The notes under the pieces: model-generated
Told to the model about the DNA's origin: nothing
Database searches by the model: none
Seen by the model: only the letters and a program-made list of their open reading frames with translations
Part shown: piece by piece, positions 22,876 through 33,861 of the stretch
Layout of the letters: each line of letters begins with the position of its first letter
Position numbering within the stretch: the first letter of the stretch is position 1
Assembly (NCBI GenBank): GCA_033977485.1
Contig: CM066994.1
Span: 42,495,155-42,559,154, forward strand
Reading direction: 5' to 3'
Source of the DNA: Hydrangea macrophylla
Taxonomy: Eukaryota > Streptophyta > Magnoliopsida > Cornales > Hydrangeaceae
DNA: 64,000 bases
Made by a program: the position numbers and the translations under genes

Positions 22876-23360
22876 TGTCACAACTTGGAATCGCACATGT
22901 GATTCTAGGACATGTGGCACGCCATCAATGCTCCCATTAAACTCCTAAAGATCCATTATTAACAACAAATCAGAGTTACAAAACGCAGTTCCCATTTTAA
23001 ACACTTTTAAAACATTTTTCTTTGAAACAGGGTTACCCAGTCGACTAAACGGGGACCCGGTCGACTGGAAATGTAAATTTCAGAGAGCATTTTCTGAGAA
23101 AACCACTGGTCCGGTCGACTGGACGGTTCGGTCGATTGAGAATTTTGAGGCCCGGTAAACTGAACATCGTGTCCAGACGACTAAACACCCCAACTCCAAA
23201 AGTTTAGCATTCTGCTACACGATCAAGTCGATTGGGTCGGGCCTTCAGTTGACTGCTTTGTGCAGCAGAACCCAATTCTCAGCAGTCCCCTGTTTTGAAA
23301 CTAAAAACCAAACCAAACATGTGCAACATTTGTTAATTGCGATAACACCGAACGTGAACG
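22876..23360 (-). mobile_element. Diverged minus-strand LTR related to the Tekay-type LTR
   Basis: It begins TGTCACAAC and, over the next about 220 bases, matches the reverse complement of the end of the 8338-10483 LTR in landmarks: GGACATGTGGCACGCCA, AATCAGAGTTACAAAA, a TTTCTTTGAAACAG-like stretch, then CAGTCGACT motifs (23037-23250) with one or two changes each. It is clearly older. The far end is lost at 23360. Confidence 0.6.
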
Positions 23361-23960
23361 TGTAGACACCCAATTTTGACCACACTGATAGGATTTAGGG
23401 TGGACAACGTCTTGTAGGATTCGATGATGAAAAGTACCCTTTAGAATGTACTTGATTCCACACAATCGAAAGATCGAACTTCGGAAAGTGACTTCAAGCT
23501 CAAAAAAGCCATTTTCCATGCACAAATCCCGGTTTTGTCAAAATCATCTCTCAGAATTCATATTCACTCAAGGTTATATGAACATGAAGTGTTCTAAACG
23601 CAGTATTCTAGGTATCCAGAGATTCAATTTCAAAGAAAAGTTCGAAATCGATGCACATTGAGAAGCAATTTTGAAAAAGAAGTCATTTGGTTTCATAAAG
23701 ACGACGAAAGTTCCGGAGGACTTTCGGGCTTCAATTGGACTTCAATTCTCATTATAAATTCTCCTGGAATATTTTTATACTGAAATTCAACTTGACAGAT
23801 TTCCAACGGTATGTAAACGAACGATTTCGGACACCAAAAAGCATTTTTACAAAAATCTGGAAAAGCAGTGCATGTAATATTTGAAATAGGACTTAAGGGC
23901 AACCAGTCTATCAATTTAGTTATTGAATAATATCTAAAAGTGTATTTTTGCCACTACAGT
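23361..23960 (+). mobile_element. Fragment of another LTR element
   Basis: TGTAGACACCCAATTTTGACC is a common LTR start in plant gypsy elements, in my recollection. The following 600 bp are non-coding. No partner LTR is present, so this is a solo or truncated LTR, end approximate. Confidence 0.4.
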
Positions 23961-24019
23961 ATACTAAAATCACGTGGCAAAAAATGATACATATTTCGAG
24001 TATGGTATATTTATGTTAT

Positions 24020-24023
24020 ATAA

Positions 24024-24054
<31 letters not shown>

Positions 24055-24227
24055 CGGTCAGGCGCTAGAGTCAACAGGGTAGAGTGAACATACCCAGTGA
24101 ACATTTTTTTTTGCCTGAATAAACCCGCGGGCTGCCCCACTGACCTGCGCGTGCCCCACTGACCCGCGGATTTTTTCAGGCAAAAAAAAAATGTTCACTA
24201 TACCCTGTTCACTCTAGAGTCTGACCG

Positions 24228-24250
<23 letters not shown>
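24020..24250. mobile_element. Perfect-hairpin MITE inside CA/TA repeats
   Basis: The core 24055-24227 (173 bp) has inverted ends CGGTCAGGCGCTAGAGTC... and its mirror ...GAGTCTGACCG, with an arm of about 60 bases that includes a TGCCTGAA/TTCAGGCA pair. The loop carries GCCCCACTGACC twice. On both sides lie TATATA runs and then CA (left) or TG (right) repeats, so even the flanks are inverted. Because of the TA repeats the target duplication cannot be fixed. Confidence 0.75.
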
Positions 24251-24259
<9 letters not shown>

Positions 24260-25331
24260 ATGTGTGTAAATTAGGCTCGGATTACTCAGGTTGATAATAT
24301 CTCTGCAAAAATCCAACCCAAATCTCTTGTCAACTAATTTTCATACAAATCAAATAATCGTGGAAAATGTAAAATAATAATAATAGTAATTATAATAATA
24401 ATAATAATAATCGTGGAGAATGTGTGAAGAAAGTGATAATCTATACAATTCTATAAAGAGAAAGGGAGGGGTTCCCAAACTCTTTTTACTATCAGTCTAT
24501 CACCCTTAATTATATTAGAAACCAATAACTTTAACCATTTAAAAATACAAATTTTAGGGGGTTAGATGGTCATTACGAAACAAGGATAAATCAAAGGTAA
24601 AAATAAGAAAATTGTGTAACTACCAGCTCTTCTCTCTCAAGAAAAATGGTCCCTATAACTTCTTAGTGGTTTTTGAATTTTGGTTACTTTCTACCATTTG
24701 TCTAAAAGAAAAATTCGGTCAATTTCCTATTTCCTTCCTCTCTCCATTGTTATGTATTGGATATTTCTATTGTGCTAGCGTCTTTCCGCTTGCAACTACG
24801 CAAGCCGTTTCGGACAAATACCCCCAAGGTCCGTGCACAGCCTATACATGGTAATCCAATGCTATTGTTTCGAATTTTTTTTTCTAATTTTATTTTAAAT
24901 ATGTATGTGTCTATGTAACTTGACTATATCTATGTGTATTCATAGACAAGCTAAATTAATTAGTTGTATGCATCACATATATGCATAGAAACTCATGGAG
25001 AAGTCAAGGTTGATTCAAATCTGAATCACTAGTCCACAAAGAAACAGTGGTAATGGTCATTCTTCTTTCAATCAATTTTCACAATTTTTTTTTCTTTCTT
25101 TGTGCTAAGAAATAAAGTTTTCATAAAAAATTAATTTGTGTAGGGAGGTGACCCCAATAGTTGGTTTATAATGGATGACACAGTTTTTTATGTACCATCC
25201 GTATTATTGTATTACTTTTATTGAAAGAATGTCATATTTCAAATTTACGTGATTGTAGTTTCTCCTTTTCTTTTTTTTTTTTTCCATATATCAAAATAAT
25301 TTTCCACCCAAATCATTATGCTTTTTATTGA
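24251..25331. other. Non-coding stretch
   Basis: An AAT-rich microsatellite lies at 24370-24411. An 80-codon frame (24612-24854) has a hydrophobic middle but matches nothing I know. Otherwise AT-rich DNA without visible features. Confidence 0.5.
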
Positions 25332-25340
25332 TTAAGTTTA

Positions 25341-25634
25341 GGGTTAAATACATTTTACACCCTTGTAGTTTGTCATATGTGTCAGTTTAGTCCATGTAAT
25401 TTAGAAAGTATCATTTTAGTCCATATAGTTTCTTTAGTGTGTCAAATAAGTCCAATAAGTCCTTTAGTGATGAAGAATATTGTCACTGAAAGTACAAAAT
25501 TTGTCACAAAAAGTGTTTAAGGGACTAAAATGACACACTTATAAAATTACAGGGACTAAAATGACACTTTCTAAACTATAGGGATCAAATTAACACAAAG
25601 GGCAAACTAAGAGGATGTAAAGTGTAGTTAAGCC
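25341..25634. mobile_element. MULE-type MITE with 9-bp target duplication
   Basis: 294 bp, inverted ends of about 85 bp starting GGGTTAAATACATTTTACA and ending TGTAAAGTGTAGTTAAGCC, with shared inner blocks such as TTTAGAAAGT and ATTTTAGTCC. It is flanked by TTAAGTTTA at 25332-25340 and again at 25635-25643. A 9-bp duplication points to the Mutator superfamily. It has no coding capacity. Confidence 0.88.
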
Positions 25635-25643
25635 TTAAGTTTA

Positions 25644-27063
25644 TGAATTGCACACACAAACGTGAGTGTTCCATACAAATACGAAATGCCAAAACAAAAC
25701 CAAAAAAAAAAAAAAGCAGAAAAAAGAAAAGAAAGAAATCCTCTGAAAAAACTCAATAGCACCATGACCATTAGAGGTCGATAGGACCACCTTTCGAACG
25801 GTGCGAAAATGGGTGATTTTGAAGGCCAAAAACTATTTTTACAAAAATTTAGAAAGACTATGAACATGAAATTTTCCAGGGAAGCAGGGGATACACAGAG
25901 GAAGAGGCTGACCTTTTTCCAGCTTCAACAAGATCACAATGTCCGTGTATGTTCACCTCACTCTTTCCCTCAATATTATCTATATATATATATATATATA
26001 CAGTTTGTATGTCATTTTTCAATGCAATTGTTATTAATGAGCGTTATCTTTTGTTGCTTTTGCACTATTAATTATTATTAAATTACAGTTTCGGTGTATG
26101 TTCGCCTCACTCTCTCCCTCATTTTGTTTTGTGTGTGTGCAGTGTGCGCGTGTGTATGTGTAGTTTTTTATGTCACTATATATATATATATGTACATTTG
26201 TTCTTGATTGAGCATTTTCCTCTGTTGCTTTGCTGGTTTTTTTAATTTTTAATTTTATGATTGTTGGGCATTGATTACTTTGAGGTCTGGGATCGAATGG
26301 CAACCCTAAGAAATTTAGTTGCAGTTAGTTCTCAAAAATACACTGAAAATTGCTAATTTTTGCTATAAATTTCAGCAATGTTCCAGAACCATGATATACA
26401 TCTGTAAATTACGCTAAAATTTTATCACTTTTCTTGGTGGTTAAGTGTTTTAATACAACTAAATTTCAGATGGAGGAGTATAATTCCAAGTTGGTTTGGT
26501 AAGCGAATTTAGAGAATACAAAGGAAAGTAAGATGAATTTTTCTAGTGTTTTACTCCATACTCCATATAAAGAGATTTCAGAATTTAATTTTGAAAAAAA
26601 ATTCTGAGTTTTGACATTTTTTTTTTCACCCTATTTTCTTCATTGTCTCAAAGGGTTCTCCTTAATTTTATTTTTTTTTACCTCAATAAATCTGTGAATC
26701 CAACAGAGATTTAGTGTTGCCAAATTAAATTTTAATTTGTTATGTTATTGTATCGAATATGCATTACCTTAAGATTAGGTGACCAAACCTTTTTCACAAT
26801 CTTACCAGCTTGGAGGCCAATTTTGTGCTATTCCAACCGCTCACTGTAAAAAACACACATCATATTGATATCGAAACCTCACACAAGCTTATATATCTTG
26901 ACAGGCATGGAGAGCTTTAGTTCTTCTGTACCTTCTTGTTTGTAAATAGTTCCCAAAAACCTTAAAAAACACATCACATGCTCAGTTTTTCTTTATTTTT
27001 CGAATTAACTTAGAGTTGTTCGATTACAGTTCTCTGTTCACACTGCACAAATTTTCATCGGCA
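25644..27063. other. Non-coding stretch with a local tandem duplication
   Basis: A segment of about 150 bp containing GTGTATGTTC(A/G)CCTCACTC, a TA/TG repeat, a TGTCA block and TTGAT(T)GAGC/TAATGAGCG occurs at about 25940-26075 and again at 26090-26235. The rest has no recognisable gene. The last 120 bases may be the upstream region of the F-box fragment. Confidence 0.5.
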
Positions 27064-27288
27064 ATGGAACCAGGTTCTTCAATGTCACAGAATTTAGATA
27101 GATAGAGTGATCTTCCAGATGCGGTTATTCATCACATTTTCTCGTACCTTGACATGAATGACACTGGTCGTATTAGCAAATTGTCAAGAAGATGCCGACA
27201 AGTATGCTTATCAAGCCCGTACTTGTACTTTTCTGTGGATTTTAAAATGATACATGCAGATGTAAAACCTATCCAAAAAATGATATAG
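27064..27288 (+). pseudogene. F-box protein gene fragment
   Basis: From ATG 27064 the frame gives an N-terminus, then an in-frame TAG (27103-27105). After it come SDLPDAVIHHIFSYLDMNDTG and LSRRCRQVCLSSPYLYF, which match the F-box of plant FBD/LRR-type F-box proteins; the motif normally opens D-R-I-S-D-L-P. Such proteins bind Skp1 in SCF ubiquitin ligases. The frame ends within a minisatellite at 27286-27288 and nothing follows. It is a truncated, stop-containing remnant. Confidence 0.75.
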
Positions 27289-27367
27289 GCAGATGCAGAA
27301 CCTATCAAAAAAAGATGTATGCAGATGCAGAATCTATAAGATAAAAGATATATGCAGATGCAGAAAG
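27246..27367. repeat. Four-copy minisatellite, about 34-bp unit
   Basis: Units of the type AAAAGATATATGCAGATGCAGAACCTATC recur four times with changes. They begin where the F-box homology ends. Confidence 0.8.
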
Positions 27368-28552
27368 TTTAGTAGTTTTCTTGCTAAGTTTTTTAGTCTA
27401 CGTAATGGGAACGAGATAAAATCCTTTCGTCTTCACTAGACTTGTCATTGTTCAATACACTTTGAAGAAGGGCCTCTTCTAGAATAGTCATTTTAGGGGT
27501 AAAATAGTCATTTTGTAAATATTTTCAGGCCAAATGAACCCCGCCATTGTATCTAGAACGTCGATGAACCTTGGGGCATATCACACTATGTTATTTTGAA
27601 AACTTTATTTGTATTAACTTATTACAAATAAGCTACAAGGGTAATTTGGTCATTGTACGGTATAAGAGACTTATTGATACACATATTTTTTTAATTGTCC
27701 TTAAATCAATACAATTACAATAAAATGTCCTTATATCTAATTGACCCTATCTATTATTATTCAAACTAATGGCGATATGTAGTCTCACATTATACTATTA
27801 GTCTAATTTTGTGTCTCTCTTTTTTTTTCTTTTTTTTTTGTTTGTGTTGTCTTAAAATTATTATCTAATTAAATTATTAAATCATTAAATTTTAGTTACT
27901 TTATAAAACTAGTTTTATTGGGTTAATACACCAAATCACTTTTTAAAGCAAGTCAGAGTAATTTAGGAAAAAAAAAAACCCTTTTTATTTTTTATTTTTT
28001 ATTTTTTATGAAAAAAAAAACCTTACTTTTGCCCACGTAAATCCCTTAAAAATTACGTAAAATAGGAAGAAGAATTAATTAATTAATTAATTTTATACTG
28101 TAATACATAAAAAAGTTGTTAATAGTCCAACAAACCAGTGGTGACACTTGTCCTCTAGTGACAAAATATCTTATCAAAAGCTGGTTTGTACAATAATAGG
28201 GCTTTTGGGGAGCCCACCGTGGTGCCCAAACGGCCCCACAGTTTGTTCTGATTGAAATCAACGGCACTATTTACCAAAAAAACGTTTAATTGTGTTCACA
28301 CCCTGCATCTGAGTTTTCAGGCTTTGGTACGGGTGTCTTGTAACTTCTCTGCTTAATTATTGTCTCTCAATTTCCAGTCCTCTCCCTGTTTCTTTTACTT
28401 CCAATTACTTCTCTCCCAAAACTTGCTCCACCCCTCTTCATGTTTCTATTTAGTTCCAGTTGCTGAGTTGTTTCAATTGGCTGGTCCCATATAGTGGTTG
28501 GATATGAGCTGTATTCAACCGAGGTTTGCCCGAGAAATTATCCCATGTCATG
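27368..28552. other. AT-rich non-coding stretch
   Basis: Poly-A/T and TTAATTAA repeats (28076-28093) and pyrimidine-rich parts. No gene recognised on either strand. Confidence 0.5.
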
Positions 28553-28640
28553 GGTTTTAGTGTGATGAATTCTTGTGAACCGTTGGATCAATACGGATTC
28601 ATAAGATCAACGGTCCACGATAATTCTTCACACCAAAACC
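28553..28640. repeat. Inverted repeat (foldback) of about 37-base arms
   Basis: GGTTTTAGTGTGATGAATTC... at the left and its imperfect complement ...AATTCTTCACACCAAAACC at the right, separated by a few bases around 28600. It would fold into one long hairpin; it may be a MITE remnant. Confidence 0.7.
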
Positions 28641-28747
28641 TTCGTGGTTTTGCATATGGATATGTTATAAATTTGCCTTGACTTGCCTTGACTGAAATTA
28701 AATTATCCAGATATAAATGGTGGTGTAAAAATACAACACTTTTTCTG

Positions 28748-28820
28748 CTAAATACACTATTAAAAGTGTTAAAAGATTAACAAAAAAATTAATTTGTGAA
28801 TGAAGGTAGTGTATTTAGCC
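28748..28820. repeat. Short inverted repeat GCTAAATACACTA
   Basis: GCTAAATACACTA near 28748 and TAGTGTATTTAGC near 28808-28820 face each other; probably a small foldback remnant. No target duplication determined. Confidence 0.5.
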
Positions 28821-29267
28821 AGACCAAAAATAAATCACAACTATATATTTAGGGTCTATTTGGGGCAACTTGTGTTGTTCCGATCTCGATAACTTTTATA
28901 GAATAAAGTATGGTTAGAGCTCTGTGGTGTTTAAATAATGTATTGCAAAAATTGATATAGTGACAATATATATTATATAAATGTTTGGCGAAAGCATCTA
29001 TGATGGTAGAAATATACAACAAACTCAGTAAACTTAGCATGCTTGGTCGATCACATGCGAGTAGTTGTTAGTTACTCCATTCGGCCTATTTTATGTGTTA
29101 ATCTTTGGGATATTAATTTTTTTAAGGTATATAATGATTGTTTGAAATGAATGCAACTGTTCTAAAATTACCCTATTTGGTTTTTGTTCTTTTTACTTTT
29201 TGTTGGGTATTTTCAAAATTAGTAAGGATAAATTTAGAAAGTAGCTAAAATAATTATTATTATAGTA

Positions 29268-29272
29268 GACAT
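29268..29272. other. Target-site duplication GACAT (left) of the outer copia element
   Basis: Repeated at 55837-55841. The uninterrupted paralogue has the sequence once (58514-58518). Confidence 0.85.
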
Positions 29273-29795
29273 TGTTGGAAAATTTGAATGATAAATTAGC
29301 TTTTAGTTGAATGGATTTTTTAGTTATGCCAAACAGACCCTTAGTCGAACGTATGTGGCTGTTGACGAACAGTTTCCATTCGAAAGGTTGACGAACAGTC
29401 TCCTACAATCTATATATATATGGGTCTTATTCATTCATTTAGAAGAAGAAATTAATAGAGTAAATAACATTAGTTCATATATTACATATAGAGTATGTCA
29501 AGTGTCTGATAGAGTACAAACACAAGTATGGTTCGCTGGAACCTTATTATTTGAAGTGTTTCTATAGTAAGGGGGAGATCGTTGTATCCTGGGAGACAAA
29601 TGCCGCAAATCCGTGAGCACCAATGCGGGGCATAAATTGTCTTAAGGACATAGTGTCAAACACTAGACTCGATCTATTGTCCGATTTGCATCTATACCAT
29701 GTTCTGTTTTATTTATAGTTTTTTGTTGTGCTTTTTGATTTCAGATTTATATAGATTTATACAGATTTATACATCCCAATATATTTTAAATAACA
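29273..29795 (+). mobile_element. Outer copia element, 5' LTR
   Basis: 523 bp, TGTTGGAAAATTTG to AATAACA. The same sequence recurs as 46975-47189 plus 55532-55836, interrupted by another element. About 18 differences plus small indels by eye (roughly 3.5%). I do not recognise a standard tRNA primer-binding site in the bases that follow. Confidence 0.85.
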
Positions 29796-32079
29796 ATCTT
29801 AAGACAATTTAGTATAAATCTGAAATCTTAAAGTCTGCTTTTGGTTGAGTAAACTGGTTTGAAACTTATTAATTCGGATCACAGTTTTCATAGTCTGCGT
29901 TAATTTGCATTTTTCGAATATGACTGTTCGTCATTGAAACTTCCGAACAACATACATATTACGTGTTAGATATACACAATTTTGTTTTACAGAATCATTC
30001 GTGGTCTATGGTAAGTTGCATTACAAATATGTTAATTGACATATGCATTATAATTGATATATGCATTATAATTTTCGTTTATGAAAACTTGCGTGCATGT
30101 GTTTTTCAATCTAGTCATGTTCTAAAGTTGTGTGACTTACAGTGAAATTCACTTTAAAACAATAAAGGACTGAAAGTTGCAAACAATTTTGAAACGAGGG
30201 AAATTACTGAAAACTATTTTGAAAAACATTGCAAGTTTCATGAATTATTTTGTGAAACAGTGTGTACTTTCTTTTTTACCTGTTCGACTGAAACATACAA
30301 TGTAGGAAACTACCTGTTGGCACATTTCTGTTCGTGACAGACACGAATGAACAGACACACTGTTTGGTATTGAACAGGCACAATATTTCATTCACCCAAA
30401 TAATGTGGATAAATTTGAAGTTTTATTTGTTTTCTGATTTGTATTGATAAATATATTGCTTATGTTATACGAATATTATATGGTGTTTTCTCTTCGTCAC
30501 ATGTTCAAGATACATATCATGTACATATGTATTTAATTAGTTTTCACAAATTGGTTAGTTGAACATATATATACATATACATGACCTTTGTATGCACATG
30601 CTAGAAATTTATGATTTGTCATTTATGTAGCCACTGACCGTAGACGTTACTTCATTCATACATATATGTATATCCTACATAAACGTTTTGTTGGCTAGAG
30701 TTCTGTGTAAGGAAATAATTTTATGGCCACATAAAAATAAATGTATAATTAACCCCTTGCACAGTTGTGTGGGATACTTTTTTTTTGAACGGCAAATCAA
30801 CATTTCATTAATAATTTGGAAGGAACACAAAAAAGTTGAAAACACCCCCCAAGCAGCACTGCCTACCCTTTGACCCAACCCCTAAACAAAAAAACAGAGA
30901 AACACCAAAGTCTTTGAGAAGTTTGTAATCATGTGTGGGATACTGATCGAACTTTATAATCATGAAGTTTGTCACATGATCTTTGAGAAGTTTGTAAGAA
31001 CTTCAAAGTCTATGAAAGTATGTTATTCGGCCATATGGTGCGTATTCAACGTGAAGAAGATTTGCAAATTGGATAACAATGAGAAAAGGAAAAAAAAAAT
31101 ATAGGAAATATTTTTTTTCTTATTTTTTTTTTTATTCCTTTGATTTGTTTTAATTTCTTATTCTGTTTGAAATGGTGGTTTCAAAATCTGATTTGCAAAA
31201 TTAGTTGCTTTATTTATACTTTCACATCGGTTTGTTAAAATTCCTAGTTGTGTTAATTTGATATGTTCAGAAAATGGCAAATGCTTTTGTTATTGGTTCA
31301 AATTTCTGAAATCCATTTCTTAGATTTTTAAAACAGATCTAGTTTTTGGACGTACTTTTCTAGTACCATTGTTTTAAATAGAATGTAAAGAATCCTGTGT
31401 ACTGGTTACATATTTTGTTTACTGTGACTGCAAATTCTGGTTTATGTGTGAGAATGGTTGAATCATGCTCTGTTCGGAACCCTCGTGTTGGTTCAGAAAA
31501 ATTACTTACATATATGTGACATTATATACATGTTGGGTGTCAATATGTCATACTACCATACCACGTACCCGTATAATTACAGTGTGCTGGCTATAATGTC
31601 ATGAAATATACATGTACGATATTACTTATGTTAACTGCCTTTGCAAATATTACTTAAGATTTCAGCTTTTGTTGTTCAAATGATTAGAGTATTATTAAAA
31701 CCCATATATGTTCATGTGGGTTGTTCATGATACAATAAATCACACGATCTTTGAAATTTTACATATGTGGGGGTAGTACTGGTAACATGCTCTATGAAGA
31801 TTTAACCATGAATACTTGCAATGTGGGGTAGATATATGTTGGAATATATATATATATATATTTGAATATTTTTTTTCAAATATTACTGTTATTTTGTAAG
31901 TAAAATTTGAGTAAACTTTATTTGTCTAGTGAATTTTTTTTGTGCTCGTAAAGTTATAAAATATAGAGTAGCCTTGGATATAATCCAAGATGGTTAAATG
32001 TGATAGCCTATGTATTAGTCAAGATGACTAGTGGACTCACATTCACGGTAGAACTTAAAGCTAAATATGATTTATGAGT
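29796..32079 (+). mobile_element. Interior of the outer copia element, left part
   Basis: About 2.3 kb of AT-rich DNA without readable gag or pol. The first 40 bases contain TATAAATCTGAAATC, the inverse of a stretch at the end of the LTR (29742-29760). The part at 30780-30905 looks like a small inserted repeat (poly-T, then AACGGCAAATCAACATTTC) of unknown type. The coding part of this element is only traceable on the far side of the Athila insertion. Confidence 0.5.
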
Positions 32080-32084
32080 ATATG
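32080..32084. other. Target-site duplication ATATG (left) of the Athila element
   Basis: Identical to 45746-45750, directly outside both Athila LTRs. Confidence 0.92.
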
Positions 32085-33720
32085 TGCAAAGCGGGGGTGT
32101 TTGTAAAATACAACCGTGCTAAAAGGAAGAATTGCATTGGTTTTAATCACAACTTCCCGTTTTATCCGCAATTTGCATTACAAGGCTAGTTTTCATACAA
32201 TGTGATTAATCTATGATAAGTTGTATTGTTTTAGCTATTGTTTGTGTAGATCTCTGCTGTGTGAACTAGAGAGATGAACGTCAGGACAAAAGAATTCAAA
32301 GCTAAAGTTTGAAGTTCGAGCGATCGACTATAGTTCGATCGATCGAAGGTTCGATCGCTTAAAGAAGGTTGAAGCGCTTGAGTTCCAAATGTTCAATCGA
32401 TCGAGAAATGTTCGATCGATCGAACATAGTATTTTCAGAAACTTTCGCGTACGCGCAGTTGCAGAATTGTAACCCTAGCCTTTAGGTTTTCTATATATAT
32501 AAGCATTGTATACGTCCCAAAGGACGCCCACTTTTGTTTTTTTATCAGTTTTAGAGAGAGAGAGAGAGGAGAGTTTTTCTTGGTTTTTGTAGGTTTTCCA
32601 TTGATTCTTGGTTTATATAGCTTGATTACTCTAAGGTTTGAAAAAGTTCTTCGTTCCAGGTTACTTCTCTACTGTTTATTTATATTCTGCACTTAGTTTA
32701 GAATAGTGTAACTCGTTAACTTAGTAGTATTACATGTTAGACAAGTTTATATCATTAGTTCTCATAGTTTTCATGCAAAACTCACATCCAAACAAAGCCT
32801 TAATGTTTTCATATGATAAAAACCAACTTGTGACACTCCAGACGATGTCTGAGTAGTCCTAGGATTGTGAGAACACAATGAAACAGTGATCTCCAGCCTC
32901 TGCCATGCAGCAGAATTAATCCTGTATTCGATCGATCGGAGGTAGTTCGATCGATCGAACTAGAGATAGTCAAGCGATCGAAGGACATTTCGATCGATTG
33001 AGGGATGAAGGTTTTCGATCGATCGAACGATCGTCGATCGAACGATCGTCGATCGATCGAACTCTCTGATTCTTGAGGATGTTCCCTGCAGTATTTCAGG
33101 ACCTTTTGTTTTTTAGATTTGTTATCATACTGTCCCTAAATGCTCAGTTTGTCAAAACAGTTTCTAAAATCAAGGCCCTAAGGCAATTTCTTTCAATATA
33201 TTTTGTAAACCACTTTCAATGCTAACACCATTGTAGGTGCGAGTCTTAACTATTGAATTAAACCGCTTTCACGTGTTTTAAGTTAACTGTGATGATATAG
33301 TCCCGGACATGAAAGGGCTATGGATTCTTTATTTTAAGATAAATACGACATACTGTAGGTAATGTACTCCTTAGTGCTTCAATGTAACTGCATGGTAGAT
33401 GACTGGGTCACAGTGGATTTGTGTGATCCCGACACTTCCTTTTATTAAGAAAAATTTGTTTTGAAATATTGTTTTAGTTAGCTATTTAGTTCTATAGTTT
33501 AATTCAAATTGCTTTCGTTAGTAGTCTTAGTTTGTGGAACTTTGTGTTCTGCACCATTATTAAATCTTATTGAATTTTTTTTTCCTTTTCTTTTGAGTTT
33601 AGTCTAAGTTAATAGGTCAACACCTTCCCTGTGGGATCGACCTGGTCTTACCAGTTACTACTTGCACGTCTACCTACACTTGGGTATTGCACAAGAGCAC
33701 ACAAGAATATTCGCGTGTCA
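32085..33720 (+). mobile_element. Athila-type Ty3/gypsy element, 5' LTR
   Basis: 1636 bp, TGCAAAGCGGGGG to TTCGCGTGTCA, paired with 44108-45745. About 37 substitutions plus a few indels separate the LTRs by eye (roughly 2.3%). A TATA box lies at 32492-32502 in CTATATATATAAG. Two clusters of CGATCGATCG-type palindromes lie at 32318-32426 and 32931-33062. Confidence 0.93.
32492..32502 (+). promoter_or_regulatory. TATA box in Athila 5' LTR
   Basis: TATATATATAA, upstream of a GA-repeat leader; conserved in the 3' LTR near 44539-44549. Confidence 0.55.
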
Positions 33721-33726
33721 AGTTTT

Positions 33727-33744
33727 TGGCGCCGTTGCCGGAGA
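33727..33744 (+). other. Primer-binding site (Asp tRNA type)
   Basis: TGGCGCCGTTGCCGGAGA, six bases after the LTR. This is the primer-binding sequence known for Athila/Calypso-type elements, which use aspartate tRNA; one or two bases differ from the usual form. Confidence 0.85.
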
Positions 33745-33861
33745 AGGCGACGATCATTCCTTAGATTACCTCAATCTTTCCTGATCTATTTCTGTTTTCC
33801 TTTTTTTTTTTTTTTTTTTTTGAGTTCTCTAGGTTTTCAATCTTCTTAGATTCTCTCATTT

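Noticed and set aside
24612..24854. 80-codon frame with hydrophobic core resembling a signal peptide
   Set aside because: No recognisable mature domain, no neighbouring exons and no codon evidence; T-rich DNA gives hydrophobic frames by chance.
29742..29832. Inverted TTTCAGATTTATA/TATAAATCTGAAA across the outer LTR end
   Set aside because: AT-rich and short; it could be chance, so kept only as a remark under the interior of the element.
30675..30878. Overlapping short frames on both strands (60-67 codons)
   Set aside because: Non-coding interior of the outer copia element; no similarity, and poly-T lies within.
33631..33849. 72-codon frame across the Athila PBS
   Set aside because: It starts inside the LTR and ends in poly-T; incompatible with the LTR/PBS structure.
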